NCBI GenBank assembly: GCA_949126835.1
Contig: OX421497.1
Span: 49,175,474 to 49,239,473 of the forward strand
Reading direction: 5' to 3'
DNA: 64,000 nucleotides
Origin: Anisus vortex
Taxonomy: Eukaryota; Mollusca; Gastropoda; Planorbidae
Position numbers and translations under genes: made by a program. Positions 22,417 to 34,193 of the stretch are shown piece by piece (position 1 is the stretch's first letter; every line of letters starts with the position of its first letter). The notes beneath the pieces are model-generated. The model was not told the origin of the DNA, did no database searches, and saw only the letters and a list, made by a program, of their open reading frames with translations.

Positions 22417-22523
22417 AAAAATATTTTGATATGAACAAAAAACAATGCAAAGATGCATTAGACTTGTACAAAAAGTTTTTAGTCAGGATGGATAAAGTTT
22501 CTGAGTTTTTAAAAGTTGCCGAG
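22417..22523 (+). CDS. PICALM: PICALM/AP180 ANTH-domain exon G
   Basis: With the carried G it encodes [20 protein letters not shown] and then [16 protein letters not shown]. Human: [36 protein letters not shown]. Acceptor TTTTTCCAG/AA; donor GAG/GTGAGA in phase 0. In CALM this region together with the following helix contacts VAMP SNAREs; that role is family knowledge, not visible here. A 9.2-kb intron full of arrays follows. Confidence 0.97.
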
Positions 22524-22700
22524 GTGAGAAAAAAAACTAAAAATTACAATTTTAAATTATTATTAGCTTTATATTTTTGTTAAGCCTAGAAATGAAGTGT
22601 TTGTTGCAATGTTAAATGCGAGCTGAGCTTACATTATTTTGTTCAAATACAGAACCTTTATATCTCTTTGTATGTCTACCTCTTGTATTCGCTTAAACCA

Positions 22701-23270
22701 TCACAATTGTATTCAATGCAAGGAGAGATGGTTTGTTCACCCACAATTGTATTCAATGCAAGGAGAGATGGTTTGTTCACCCACAATTGTATTCAATGCA
22801 AGGAGAGATGGTTTGTTCACCCACAATTGTATACAATGCAAGGAGAGATGGTTTGTTCACCCACAATTGTATTCAATGCAAGGAGAGATGGTTTGTTCAC
22901 CCACAATTGTATTCAATGCAAGGAGAGATGGTTTGTTCACCCACAATTGTATTCAATGCAAGGAGAGATGGTTTGTTCACCCACAATTGTATTCAATGCA
23001 AGGAGAGATGGTTTGTTCACCCACAATTGTATACAATGCAAGGAGAGATGGTTTGTTCACCCACAATTGTATTCAATGCAAGGAGAGATGGTTTGTTCAC
23101 CCACAATTGTATACAATGCAAGGAGAGATGGTTTGTTCACCCACAATTGTATTCAATGCAAGTAGAGATCGTTTGTTCACCCACAATTGTATTCAATGCA
23201 AGGAGAGATGGTTTGTTCACCCACAATTGAATTCTTTGTTCACCCACAATTGTATTCAATGCAAGGAGAG
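22701..23270. repeat. 40-bp minisatellite, left part, about 14 copies
   Basis: The exact 40-bp unit is CACAATTGTATTCAATGCAA followed by GGAGAGATGGTTTGTTCACC. It begins about 180 bp after the donor of exon G. Variants include GTATACAATG and GTAGAGATCG. One 22-bp truncated unit (ATTCTTTGTTCACCC junction) occurs near 23231. The array is cut at 23270 within GGAGAG by the element that follows. Confidence 0.96.
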
Positions 23271-26179
23271 CAGGGTTCGTACGCAAGTCTGGAAGTCTGG
23301 AAAAAGTCTGAAAAATCCGATTTTGGTTTTCCAGACCCTCAAAAGTCTTAAATTTTCTTTTTTGTCTTTAAAAAGTCTGAAATTTTAAGGGTAAAAGTCT
23401 GGAATCGAAAAATAAACGGTTCTTGAGTCTTTTTGTAACCAACAAGTCCTTTTGTATCAAACCTTATTCCTTCGGAATCCTTCCCCTCCCTCTTAATGTT
23501 TTTGCTCAAATAAAAACGTAAGCAGCAGGAGGTTTGTGAGTGTCAACTACGGTACCAGGCGATAGCAGACTCCGCCCCCTCTCCGCTTTTGCGAGTTGTC
23601 ACGTTGGGTTTAGTAAGCGTTTTAAAAAAGTTCCCGCGGCCTTCTGAAAGGTCAAAAAGTTATTTTTAAAAATACCTTTACCTCCCCGCGAAATGCGAAA
23701 AACCGCGAATAGTGTATGCGGTTTTAAAACGCCTATGTATGAGATCATATACGGTACTAAATGCTTCCCAAACACTTTCTAAACACACTCTTACTCATTA
23801 ATACAGTAGGCCTAAATAATGTATATATAGTAGCCTAATATTGCATGCAGTTATGTATATCACTAATGTAGTAACGATAATGTAAACACATTTTAATTTT
23901 GTACTGCAACAATAGGCCAATAGGAGGACAGTAGGCCTAGTCCTACACGTAGCCTAACACCGCATAGCATATTTACCCATACTGTGTTACTGTACCGTAA
24001 AGTCATTTTCTATGCGGACAACATATTATTATGTAGGCCTATATGTATTAGAATTGACAAAAATTGAACAAATTTAAAACCCGTTTTACCAGGCATTCGT
24101 TTTTGTGACGTTAGGGTGCTAGCTCGGTATAGGCCTACGGGGCATACGATGCGATTCCGTCAATTTAAGAGCCAAACCCGCGAATATGCGGCCGCGAATA
24201 GGTGAGGGTATAGGCTACTGTATATGTATTCCTCCTAAAATGTCATAAAATTTGACGATCAACCGATCGGATGTGTAAAAATATTTCAGTTAATCACCAG
24301 ACCCGGTCTGCTAAACACGGTCTATGTAAAAAAAATTGCGTTCTTTATCTTAAATTAGGCCTACTACAAGCTAAGGCCTATATTTAAGATAGGCTCTAGG
24401 CCTAAACTATACATTTTTAATTCTTCCATGATCGTGTTCTCTTTTTTTGCGACCATTATGTAAAATGCCTGCTTAGGCTACTCTATGGCGCCAATAGTCT
24501 AGGCTACGTGGAGTCCCGACACATTTTGCTGATTTAATTTATTTTGGAATATATTTATGCCCTTGATCAAAATGCACAGAAAAAGGCAATTTTTTATTAA
24601 TTAAAAGAGAAAATGGTGACATTTAAGAAACTATTTTATATCTCTTTCAAAAGAATCATCTTTCAGCCAGGAAATACGATGGCTCAATAGCTGACTCCTA
24701 AATAATAGGCCTACTTTTTTCTTGTATGATAAATGGTATGATAGTGTGCGTGAATGTCTATTGTGTTTGAGTACAAATGGTTCTTTAATATTGTTTTAGG
24801 TATGCTGAAAAACGGAATTTATGTAATCAAGTAAATTTTCCATTCATTTGGATCAATAAAGCAATCTTATCTTATCTTATATCATGTAGGAAGGCCTAGT
24901 AACAATTCCAGCATTTAGCCTGGTTCTTGCCTAGCACTACGAGACGAGCCGTTTGCGATGTCGGCCGTACGTCGTTTTATCAATTATGCGTACAATTTTA
25001 AAACAGTAGGCCTAATTAGAATATGCGGTAGACAATGAGCTGAACATAATATTGTAATGGAATTATTTTTTTTGAGTGGCACATGCATGTTTTTCGCGGA
25101 CAATTTTGGTTCAAATTTAAGCCGCGATGTAGCTGACGTCGGCGGGCGTGGGTCTAATCAGACTTATGACTTATGACAAAACCAAGTCACTTTATTATCC
25201 CGATAAATTGATGTAGATGAAATGTGCACAATGCTGAAAATATCTGATTAGATTTATGTTTTAGACATAAATTGGCTAAATATAAAATCGTTACGAATTT
25301 ACCAGAAGCATTTAAATAATTTTAAGTTCATATTAGGCCTAAATAAGGAAAAAAATTCCCGAGAGGATTACACTTTTACTAGAAGTTCTAGTCATTTAGT
25401 GACAATTAGGCTTTAGTCTTTGCATGTAAGTAAGCTACACATCTATCCATTTTAAAGAAAATGCGGAGGGGGGGATGTCTGAAGATCACCTATTGTTAGT
25501 TACAGGCCCACCTAATCTTGTTCAGACCTCCTCCACCACTTTACTTTAGGCCTACTAGGTAGGCCTATAGGGAGAAAATATATGCACCAGTGTGGCAGTT
25601 CAGAATTAGCATACTCTACTGGTTGCACCTTCTTTGATTTTCATCTCCCCGATTGAGCCTACATCTGGATCTTACGGTGACCTTACAGTAGGCTTATTAA
25701 CGTACGCTATAGTGCTTTCTTGACCGTTAATCTATTGAAGTTTATTTTATAAGATAGCCTATAAATGGAAGCTATAAATATAGAAACTTTAGTATAGCTG
25801 GCTTAAATAATTGTGTTAAATAATTACTATTATATTTTTTTTATTTAGTTATAATTGGTAGGACATAATTTCACATGCTTTTATTATTTTTACAGAGATT
25901 ATTACTTCATGTTCAGTAACAGTATTCATGACACTTGTTTTAGAATTTCTGTAATTCAAAACCACCATAGAAAGAAAGAGATAAGCTTAATGGTGCTTTT
26001 ATACAGTATCGTTATTCTGCTTTTTAATTTTATAGTTAGCAATTATTTTTAGTGCCTATATACAACTTGTGTATTAAAGACCTTGTTCTTTTTTTAAAAG
26101 TCTGAAATTTTTGGTGAAAGTCTGAAAAAAGTCTGAAAAAAGTCTGGAATTGTATTTACTGAAAAGAGTAAGAACCCTG
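23271..26179. mobile_element. 2.9-kb CAGGGTTCGTAC-type hAT-like element, copy 1
   Basis: It starts CAGGGTTCGTACGCAAGTCT and ends AGTAAGAACCCTG. The ends carry repeated AAGTCTG/GTCTGGAA motifs on both sides. A 6-bp target duplication GGAGAG (23265-23270 and 26180-26185) is provided by the surrounding 40-bp repeat, so the insertion boundary is unambiguous. A nearly identical copy starts at 62076. Bodies of both are rich in AGGCCTA. No transposase open frame was recognised; the longest open frames are under 70 codons, so it appears non-autonomous despite its size. Confidence 0.85.
24642..24877 (+). mobile_element. Retroposon (SINE or truncated LINE) inside the 2.9-kb element
   Basis: The copy at 62076 reads ACTATTTTATATAATGTAGG where this copy has about 236 extra bp between short TATAT direct repeats. 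That gives a clean empty site for comparison. The insert ends GGATCAATAAAGCAATCTTA followed by further TCTTA repeats, a simple-repeat tail typical of LINE/SINE 3' ends. No tRNA-like head was recognised. Confidence 0.65.
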
Positions 26180-27845
26180 GGAGAGATGGTTTGTTCACCC
26201 ACAATTGTATTCAATGCAAGGAGAGATGGTTTGTTCACCCACAATTGTATTCAATGCAAGGAGAGATGGTTTGTTCACCCACAATTGTATTCAATGCAAG
26301 TAGAGATCGTTTGTTCACCCACAATTGTATTCAATGCAAGGAGAGATGGTTTGTTCACCCACAATTGTATTCAATGCAAGGAGAGATGGTTTGTTCACCC
26401 ACAATTGTATTCAATGCAAGGAGAGATGGTTTGTTCACCCACAATTGTATACAATGCAAGGAGAGATGGTTTGTTCACCCACAATTGTATTCAATGCAAG
26501 TAGAGATCGTTTGTTCACCCACAATTGTATTCAATGCAAGGAGAGATGGTTTGTTCACCCACAATTGTATTCAATGCAAGGAGAGATGGTTTGTTCACCC
26601 ACAATTGTATTCTTTGTTCACCCACAATTGTATTCAATGCAAGGAGAGATGGTTTGTTCACCCACAATTGTATTCAATGCAAGGAGAGATGGTTTGTTCA
26701 CCCACAATTGTATTCAATGCAAGGAGAGATGGTTTGTTCACCCACAATTGTATTCTTTGTTCACCCACAATTGTGTTCAATGCAAGGAGAGATGGTTTGT
26801 TCACCCACAATTGTATTCAATGCAAGGAGAGATGGTTTGTTCACCCACAATTGTATTCAATGCAAGGAGAGATGGTTTGTTCACCCACAATTGTATACAA
26901 TGCAAGGAGAGATGGTTTGTTCACCCACAATTGTATTCAATGCAAGTAGAGATCGTTTGTTCACCCACAATTGTATTCAATGCAAGGAGAGATGGTTTGT
27001 TCACCCACAATTGTATTCAATGCAAGGAGAGATGGTTTGTTCACCCACAATTGTATTCTTTGTTCACCCACAATTGTATTCAATGCAAGGAGAGATGGTT
27101 TGTTCACCCACAATTGTATTCAATGCAAGGAGAGATGGTTTGTTTACCCACAATTGTATTCAATGCAAGGAGAGATGGTTTGTTCACCCACAATTGTGTT
27201 CAATGCAAGGAGAGATGGTTTGTTCACCCACAATTGTATTCAATGCAAGGAGAGATGGTTTGTTCACCCACAATTGTATTCAATGCAAGGAGAGATGGTT
27301 TGTTCACCCACAATTGTGTTCAATGCAAGGAGAGATGGTTTGTTTACCCACAATTGTATTCAATGCAAGGAGAGATCGTTTGTTCACCCACAATTGTATT
27401 CAATGCAAGGAGAGATGGTTTGTTCACCCACAATTGTATTCAATGCAAGTAGAGATGGTTTGTTCACCAACAATTGTATTAAATGCAAGGAGAGATGGTT
27501 TGTTCACCAACAATTGTATTCAATGCAAGGAGAGATGGTTTGTTCACCCACAATTGTGTTCAATGCAAGGAGAGATGGTTTGTTCACCCACAATTGTATT
27601 CAATGCAAGGAGAGATGGTTTGTTCACCCACAATTGTATTCTTTGTTCACTCACAATTTTATTCAATGCAAGGAGAGATGGTTTGTTCACCAACAATTGT
27701 ATTAAATGCAAGGAGAGATGGTTTGTTCACCAACAATTGTATTCAATGCAAGGAGAGATGGTTTGTTCACCCACAATTGTATTAAATGCAAGGAGAGATG
27801 GTTTGTTCACCCACAATTGTATTCAATGCAAGGAGAGATGGTTTG
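26180..27845. repeat. 40-bp minisatellite, right part, about 42 units
   Basis: Same unit and phase as 22701-23270, resuming after the insertion. It includes several 22-bp truncated units (junction GTATTCTTTGTTCACCC) at about 26611, 26753, 27057 and 27640. Toward the right edge variants with CACCAACAATTG and ATTAAATGC appear, so the edges are the most diverged. Open frames of 117 to 483 codons cross the array in several frames; all are repeat translations. Confidence 0.96.
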
Positions 27846-28740
27846 GTCGAGAGTGCATAAGCGTAAGGCTTCGCGGCACTGCCGACTACTTGTCGAATAA
27901 TTTTAGGGACACTAAAACTAAACTAATCATTGCTAGCCAAAACAAAATGTTACCTTCTAGTAAAAGTAAATGCTAAATTAAAATTCAAAATAAAGTAAAT
28001 TATATTTACCCTACTGCTTTAAATCGGTCGGCTAGTAAAACTAAAACTGATGTTGGTGGAATGTAATGATACTAGTGTAAGTGCCTAGTGCATTTAGCTA
28101 GGCCTATTGTATTAAATTTGCTTAGGTGTAAAGTGGCATAGACCTTGAGATTTAGTCCTAGGCCTAGGCTTATGAATTTAGTTAGTTTGACCAATATCAA
28201 GCATTTAAGTTGATACTCAATTACATTGACCTTAGTCATTAGTTAAGAATATAGATAGGCCCTAGCTAGGTAGACATACTGATTAATTTGAATTTAACCA
28301 CTTTCTGAGTTTTTGTCATAGGCTTAGTAGATTGAAAGGTTTATTAAAAAAACAACACAGCATTGTAATTATTGAGTAATAGCTTTAAATCATATAGCTA
28401 CATAAAAAGCCACTATTTTTCCTTTTTTTAAAAATAGGTTTATAACTTTACTTAAACTACTTAAACATAGATAGATGTAATCCCCCTTCCACAATAATTT
28501 TCATTTCATAAACTCTATATTGACTTAGATTGTATTCTAGATTTTATATAATATTTAATATATACAGTGTTAATACTGTAAATGAGACTATTTTTCTTAC
28601 GTATTTTAACAATATTATTTAGCTTATATATTGGCTCAAAAATGCTTCCTCCGCGCTTATGTTCCTCATTTTGGTCCCATGTTCCTCATTTTTACCTTGG
28701 GTGTTCCTCATTTTGATATGTGGAGGTAAGCATGTCTGGT
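27846..28740. other. Intron sequence with no recognised gene
   Basis: About 900 bp, AT-rich, with several TAGGCCTA-like motifs around 28095-28270. No exon or terminal repeats were identified. Confidence 0.45.
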
Positions 28741-28806
28741 GTAGCCTGACTGACTGTGTAGCCTGACTGACTGTGTAGCCTGACTGACTGTGTAGCCTGA
28801 CTGTGT
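28741..28806. repeat. 17-bp tandem repeat, four copies
   Basis: GTAGCCTGACTGACTGT repeats at 28741, 28758, 28775 and 28792. The last unit is shortened. It abuts the truncated left edge of R2 copy 2. Confidence 0.9.
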
Positions 28807-28807
28807 A

Positions 28808-29470
28808 TAATTTTGTACTCTTTACCATAGAATTCTTTAGAACTAAAAAAATTCTGGGCTAATTGATTACAACTGATAACAGCTTTTAATTTTTCAATAG
28901 TGATAATCAAATTACCGATTATTGTTGACCATAATATTAAGAAGCATTTGAAGAGGCATGTATGGTAACTTGTAAAATAATGAATTGAAAGGTTTCGCGT
29001 AACACAAATCCAAATAATGTGTATTTAATAGTGCCGTTAATAATAAAGCACAGACGCGGTGTCTAGCCGCATTGTTCAGGGTCACAGGGAAGGGCTTGTT
29101 TGCGTCTCTCCATTTCATACATCAAAGAGGTTGAGCCGACAAGTAAAAAGATTAATGTTAATTGTAACTAACTTAACAATTGGTTTGATGTTTTTTTTAT
29201 CGCAAGCCATAGACTAGTTAGTATTTGGAAAGAAACACACAATACCTAAGACTAAATAGTGTTAGCAAGGAATTTCAGGAATTGTTTTGTGCGAATCCAA
29301 CATTATTTTTTTAAAATATTTCCATTAAAACCAAAAAAAAGGGTCTTCTTATTGAAGTAATGATTACCTTCCAACTTCCAACCAACAAACTGAAATCCGG
29401 TTTTGAAAATCAAAACCGGTTTTAGGTTTCAAAACCGGAATCCGGTATTCTGGTTTTTGTTTAACATCCC
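28808..29470. mobile_element. TA-type element R2, copy 2 (left end missing)
   Basis: It matches R2 copy 1 from ATTTTGTACTCTTTACCATA through to the right end GGTTTTTGTTTAACATCCC. It lacks the first roughly 220 bp including the left inverted repeat. It keeps the LINE-derived block (AAGCACAGACGCGGTGTCTA, about 29045) and the AAAACCGGTT motifs (about 29408-29440). Confidence 0.75.
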
Positions 29471-29910
29471 TAGTTTGAATTAGATAATTGAAAGTACATT
29501 TAGAAGTGACCTGCTTAATAAACTAAAGACTAGTTGTAGCGTGCGGGTCTAAGTTGCTGCGTCACAGAGCCTCTAATTAGCATAGGCTATCGGTGCAGAC
29601 TTAGTAGATAATTCAACACGACATACAGGGTGATGGGGATGGGTGATTTTGGCAGGTTATCTAGAGGTATCTGGTCCCAAAAGGCTGATGATCTCTATGT
29701 GGTGCAAAGACAAATATTTATAAACAGGTTTCTGTGGCTCGCATAAATACGTAGGTTGAGTTAAAACTGCTGACTAGTTGACACTGTCACTGGCATCACA
29801 CATACACGTATTATATAAATCAAAGCAAGGCGAAGTATAGCACACTGATGATTTTATTCACATGAAAATATGTATTCAATGATGAATGTCATGGGCAAAT
29901 GAATCATTAG
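29471..29910. other. Unassigned intron sequence
   Basis: About 440 bp before the 59-bp array. It is somewhat less AT-rich than its surroundings. I found no paired termini. Confidence 0.4.
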
Positions 29911-30532
29911 CTTTGAGTTTGATACAACAATGGCGAGGTAGATGGTCAGCCTGTTACTGTTACTTCATCGTTTGAGTTTGATACAACAATGGCGAGGTAG
30001 ATGGTCAGCCTGTTACTGTTACTTCATCGTTTGAGTTTGATACAACAATGGCGAGGTAGATGGTCAGCCTGTTACTGTTACTTCATCGTTTGAGTTTGAT
30101 ACAACAATGGCGAGGTAGATGGTCAGCCTGTTACTGTTACTTCATCGTTTGAGTTTGATGCAACAATGGCGAGGTAGATGGTCAGCCTGTTACTGTTACT
30201 TCATCGTTTGAGTTTGATACAACAATGGCGAGGTAGATGGTCAGCCTGTTACTGTTACTTCATCGTTTGAGTTTGATGCAACAATGGCGAGGTAGATGGT
30301 CAGCCTGTTACTGTTACTTCATCGATTGAGTTTGATACAACAATGGTGAGGTAGATGGTCAGCCTGTTACTGTTACTTCATCGTTTGAGTTTGATACAAC
30401 AATGGCGAGGTAGATGGTCAGCCTGTTACTGTTACTTCATCGTTTGAGTTTGATGCAACAATGGCGAGGTAGATGGTCAGCCTGTTACTGTTACTTCATC
30501 GTTTGAGTTTGATACAACAATGGCGAGGTAGA
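29911..30532. repeat. 59-bp minisatellite, about 10.5 copies
   Basis: The unit of 59 bp contains GGCGAGGTAGATGGTCAGCC, then TGTTACTGTTACTTCATCG, then TTTGAGTTTGATACAACAAT. Copies differ at only a few sites (GATGCAACA or GATACAACA; one CGATTGAG; one GGTGAGG). The spread of those variants indicates recent expansion. Confidence 0.96.
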
Positions 30533-30535
30533 GTC

Positions 30536-30557
30536 GGGGGAGAGGGGAAGGGTGGGG
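30536..30557 (+). other. G-quadruplex-type motif
   Basis: Runs of 5, 4, 3 and 4 G separated by AGA, AA and T fit the G3+N1-7 pattern exactly. It directly follows the 59-bp array and starts a locally purine-rich, GC-richer stretch to about 30680. Whether it folds is unknown. Confidence 0.6.
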
Positions 30558-31747
30558 TACCTGGCAAGGCGGATGGGAGAATGGGTGCGGTGGGATGATG
30601 AGGGGGGCATGGCGGCTCATCAAGGGCACTGTTTCCTTGGCCGGCGGCATCTTGACGGTGTACGTCAAAGGGGATTCGACCAGGGAGACTGGACACTGAG
30701 AGGTATATTTTATATACATGTTAAATCCTTTGATAAAGGACGATGGGTGGTGGAGGGAGGAGAAGGTCAGGGATGGCGAAATCCATACATGATTGCATCG
30801 TGTTTGACCTTGGCGTGTTCCGCACGTGTGTGTGGTATGACCACGAGGGATGATATACACCAATTTAGCATAATAATCATAGCAATAAATGATAACATTA
30901 GAAACGATAATAGCAATATCATATGAGAATATTGATATACATGTTAGCATAAAATGAATACTGACAACGAATACGCAATACATAAAATATAGATGTGCAA
31001 GAGCTAAATGATTAAGTCATTAAGTGATTAAGTAGAGATAATGATAGGTAGATATGTGCATTCAATCATTCACTCAGTAGTAGCTATAATTGTAAACAAA
31101 TTTGTACATGCGATGGCTAAACATAGATTAATCTTTGTGAGGGTAAAATATATATACGAAATCTTTCTTAATTTCGCTACACTAGTAAATAAGGCAATGC
31201 TAGTGAGTATATACTGTTTCTTCTTAAGAGCATTTAAGGTATGCATAAAAGGAAAATGTGTATCTAGCCAGTCACTCAACACTGCAATGTCACAGCAAAC
31301 CAAACTAGCCTAGAGGTGCTCTGACTTATCTCAGACATACACTTTTATTTTGGGTTTTATTAGCAAGATTATAATACTCTGAAAATACTCTGAAAAGATC
31401 AATTTCTTTAAGAAATCAGAGAATTATCTTAATTATTGACAGTTGTTTAACCTGCATTGATTCTTCTTACAATTCAGTGAAGTTTACTTGATCTCAATAT
31501 AATTTTTATTTTTTCCATTTTATGTACTCTGTGCAATAGTTTTTGTTAAAAATGTTTAAATGTAGTCTATAGCTTAATTAAACAATTATTCACTTGTATA
31601 TATTTGCTAACAAAATATTAATGCTAATTCTATTCATCCAAAATGAATTATTAACCAGAATATATTCTGTGCAAATCAAAGAATAATAAAAATTTTACAA
31701 ATATCTTAATTGTAAGCTTCGCTATAAAGAATTTTTTTTTCTATCAG
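30558..31747. other. Unassigned intron sequence up to exon H
   Basis: A purine-rich segment to about 30680, then AT-rich DNA. A 168-codon minus-strand frame (30477-30983) and a 124-codon plus-strand frame (30552-30926) overlap each other. Neither resembles a known protein, and I treat both as chance in a GC-richer patch. The right end is the polypyrimidine tract of exon H. Confidence 0.45.
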
Positions 31748-31789
31748 AATATGGGGATAGATAAAGGTGATATTCCAGATTTAGCAAAG
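31748..31789 (+). CDS. PICALM: PICALM/AP180 exon H, end of ANTH domain (42 nt)
   Basis: It encodes NMGIDKGDIPDLAK in phase 0-0. Human CALM has QVGIDRGDIPDLSQ. Acceptor TTCTATCAG/AAT; donor AAG/GTAAGT (consensus). In CALM/AP180 this peptide closes the ANTH domain and leads into the APxSLLDALEQHL helix, found here 17 kb further on at 48692. Confidence 0.96.
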
Positions 31790-31854
31790 GTAAGTTTCTT
31801 TATATGTTTTTATTTTTTTGCTTTTTAGTTTAAATCATGTTTAGATTTTTTAAG

Positions 31855-33042
31855 TACCGTATATACTCGCATACAAGTCACACATTTTTACTCAAAATTT
31901 TGATCAAAAGTAGGGCAGGTTTAAAAAACATCACTACTCTGTCATTTTGTTGATACTATCACCCTTATCGTTCGTTGTAATGAATTACATTTTACATTTA
32001 TATAACTGAAATTGAAATGGACAAATAGTTTAGGTTTTTCACATCTCACACCCTTTTCTTTTGAATTTTTGGACTGATTTTGTGTTGCCGAAGCATAGCG
32101 TAAGCTTAAGGCAGCATTTATGTAGGCCTATTGAACTCTAATTACAATATGGAAAGAATAATAAATTTGTAAAAGCCTATCTACGCCTATAATATAGGTA
32201 GGTATAAGCTTGTAGACTAGTAGTAGTAGTAGCTTAAGATGCATTTTATTTACGATCTATGGCCTAGGCCTATAGTCTATAGCCTACTAAGGCAGTGTTT
32301 AGCATTCAGAGAAAACTGCATCATGTTTAAGCAATGTTTCAACAAGTATGATCAGTCAATTGACAAATTTCAAGACATTTTGGAAAAATTCTGAATTCAA
32401 ACTTTTTTTTTCAAATCTATATAGAAATAATACGTGAAATATCATTAGTGTATTTCATTTTTCCTTAGAAGCATGTAAGAGTTGAAAAAAAACAAACAGC
32501 GAAGATAAAAAGCCAGCACTCACCGCTATTTTTGTGCAGTCGCTATTTTTGTGCAGTCGTGTTTGAAATCATTACAAACAATGTTAAGGCAAGTCCTAGC
32601 TGGCACCATCCAGTCTAAAGAGCACACTTCAAAAGACTTTTTTTTCTTGTCGACCCACTACTGTGTGACTTTATAGGGATAAGAACTTGAGTAGGGACAG
32701 GGATGTAGATAAAGAAACAGATGCCTTATAAAAACTTTCCCATATGACTAATGGCTGTGTTAATCGGTGGTTAAAAATAAATGAAACGCTGCCGTATTTG
32801 ATATGTCTGCGTTATGTATGATTGAAGCTATTTTTAAAGGAAAGTTTCCAAACTAGGGTGAATATTTAGTAACTTTTATGTTTAAAAGGTCTGAGTTTTT
32901 TAGAAATTAAAAGGCAGTGTAACTCCCTAAAAGTCATGGTGTGACTTATAAGCGGGTCAATGAAAACTGAAATCATATAAGAAAAAAAAACTAAGGGTGT
33001 GACTTATCCACCATTTTGACCTATATGCGAGTATATATGGTA
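31855..33042 (+). mobile_element. TIR element family R1, copy 3 (most complete, 1.19 kb)
   Basis: It starts TACCGTATATACTCGCATAC and ends with CCTATATGCGAGTATATATG followed by GTA. It has no nested insertion, so it serves as the reference for family length and as the empty site for insertions in copies 1 and 2. It sits about 65 bp after the donor of exon H. No open frame of note. Confidence 0.85.
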
Positions 33043-33371
33043 GATGTTCCTATTGTGGCAAATGATCTATTTGTTGAATTGTCACATTGCATGTACACTG
33101 CTGTCATAATGTTCTATGTGTAAACAAATTTATTATTTCCATTCAAGCCTCTGTTGTAACTATTATCTAATTGGTTTGTTGTGTTTCTGTATAATTTATG
33201 TGTGAACATCTTTAGAAATATCTGATCATTTTCTAAATGCTAGTAATGTTATGTGTATTTAATAAGTTGATAGTTTTCTATTCCTTTAAACAAGTTGACA
33301 GTTTTGAAAACCTTTATTTTTGTGATTGCGGCTTGAGAACATAAAAAATAAGACAAAATGTTTTATTATAG
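33043..33371. other. Intron sequence before exon I
   Basis: About 330 bp, AT-rich, no feature seen. Confidence 0.45.
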
Positions 33372-33407
33372 GAAGATGATTTAAATATTAAGCCAGCGAT
33401 CCAGAAG
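33372..33407 (+). CDS. PICALM: Candidate PICALM small exon I (36 nt)
   Basis: It encodes EDDLNIKPAIQK, phase 0-0. Acceptor TTTTATTATAG/GAA is plausible; donor AAG/GTTGGT has the GT but a weak remainder. Human CALM passes directly from DIPDLSQ to APSSLLDALE, so this would be an inserted, probably alternatively spliced segment right after the ANTH domain. Support is the open frame, correct phase on both sides and an acidic/polar character. There is no family match. Confidence 0.5.
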
Positions 33408-33640
33408 GTTGGTCCCCAACATTTCATTTCATTTTCAAACCAATAATCCACTTCCATGTTCAAGTTGTTATTTATTCAAATGGCTTTTACCTTTTTACTC
33501 TTTCCATTCCAATTTTTATTGGTTTAAAATGAACAATAAAACAAAAAGAAATGTTTGTATAAGAATAACCCACTGTACTATAATTTTATGTTTATGAAAC
33601 TTTTGTTCAAAAATGTTAGTGGTTGAAATGAGATTTCTTG

Positions 33641-33735
33641 AGAGTGCTTCTTATAAACAAGACAAAGATGTTATAGAGAGTGCTTCTTATAAACAAGACA
33701 AAGATGTTATAGAGAGTGCTTCTTATAAACAAGGA
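33641..33735. repeat. 36-bp tandem repeat, about 2.6 copies
   Basis: AGAGTGCTTCTTATAAACAA starts at 33641, 33677 and 33713, each followed by GACAAAGATGTTAT or a variant. It sits about 230 bp after candidate exon I. The rest of 33408-34193 is plain AT-rich intron. Confidence 0.85.
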
Positions 33736-34193
33736 AAAATGTATATTAAGACTGTTTCAGGCCATGTTGAGTTTCATTTCATAACTTGATTGTTTTAGAG
33801 AACCTCACCTTGTACTACCATAAACATATTGGCTTAAGATATTGAACTCTGCAGTTTATTGTGTAGGAGTTTAGATGCATAATTTATGTATTTTGTTGTT
33901 GTGTCTGTGGATTATGATGCTAAGTTGTGCAGTTCATTATGGTTTGTGACTTTTAAGGCTAATCTATTCAGACAATGTATGTTGGTTTCTCTTGGCTTCA
34001 TGATATATAATATGTATATTAGTTTTAATCCAATAAGTGACAACATCTTTTGAGGATATTTATTCAACAATTTTTTTTTTAAATATTTTAATGACATGGA
34101 TAATATCCTAGCTAAGCTAGAAAAGTTTAACATCTCACAAGAGAGGTCCTACTTGTAGAATTTAGTTTAATTGTTTAATTTGTTTGAATATAG

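Noticed and set aside
22639..23388. 249-codon frame over the left 40-bp array
   Set aside because: Repeat translation running into a transposon end.
26150..27976. Overlapping open frames of 117-483 codons in several frames
   Set aside because: All are translations of the same 40-bp unit (period 40 aa over 120 bp). Several frames are open at once, as expected for a stop-free repeat.
30477..30983. 168-codon minus-strand frame and its 124-codon plus-strand mirror
   Set aside because: They sit opposite each other in a GC-richer patch and share repeat sequence at one end. Proline-rich low complexity; no family match.
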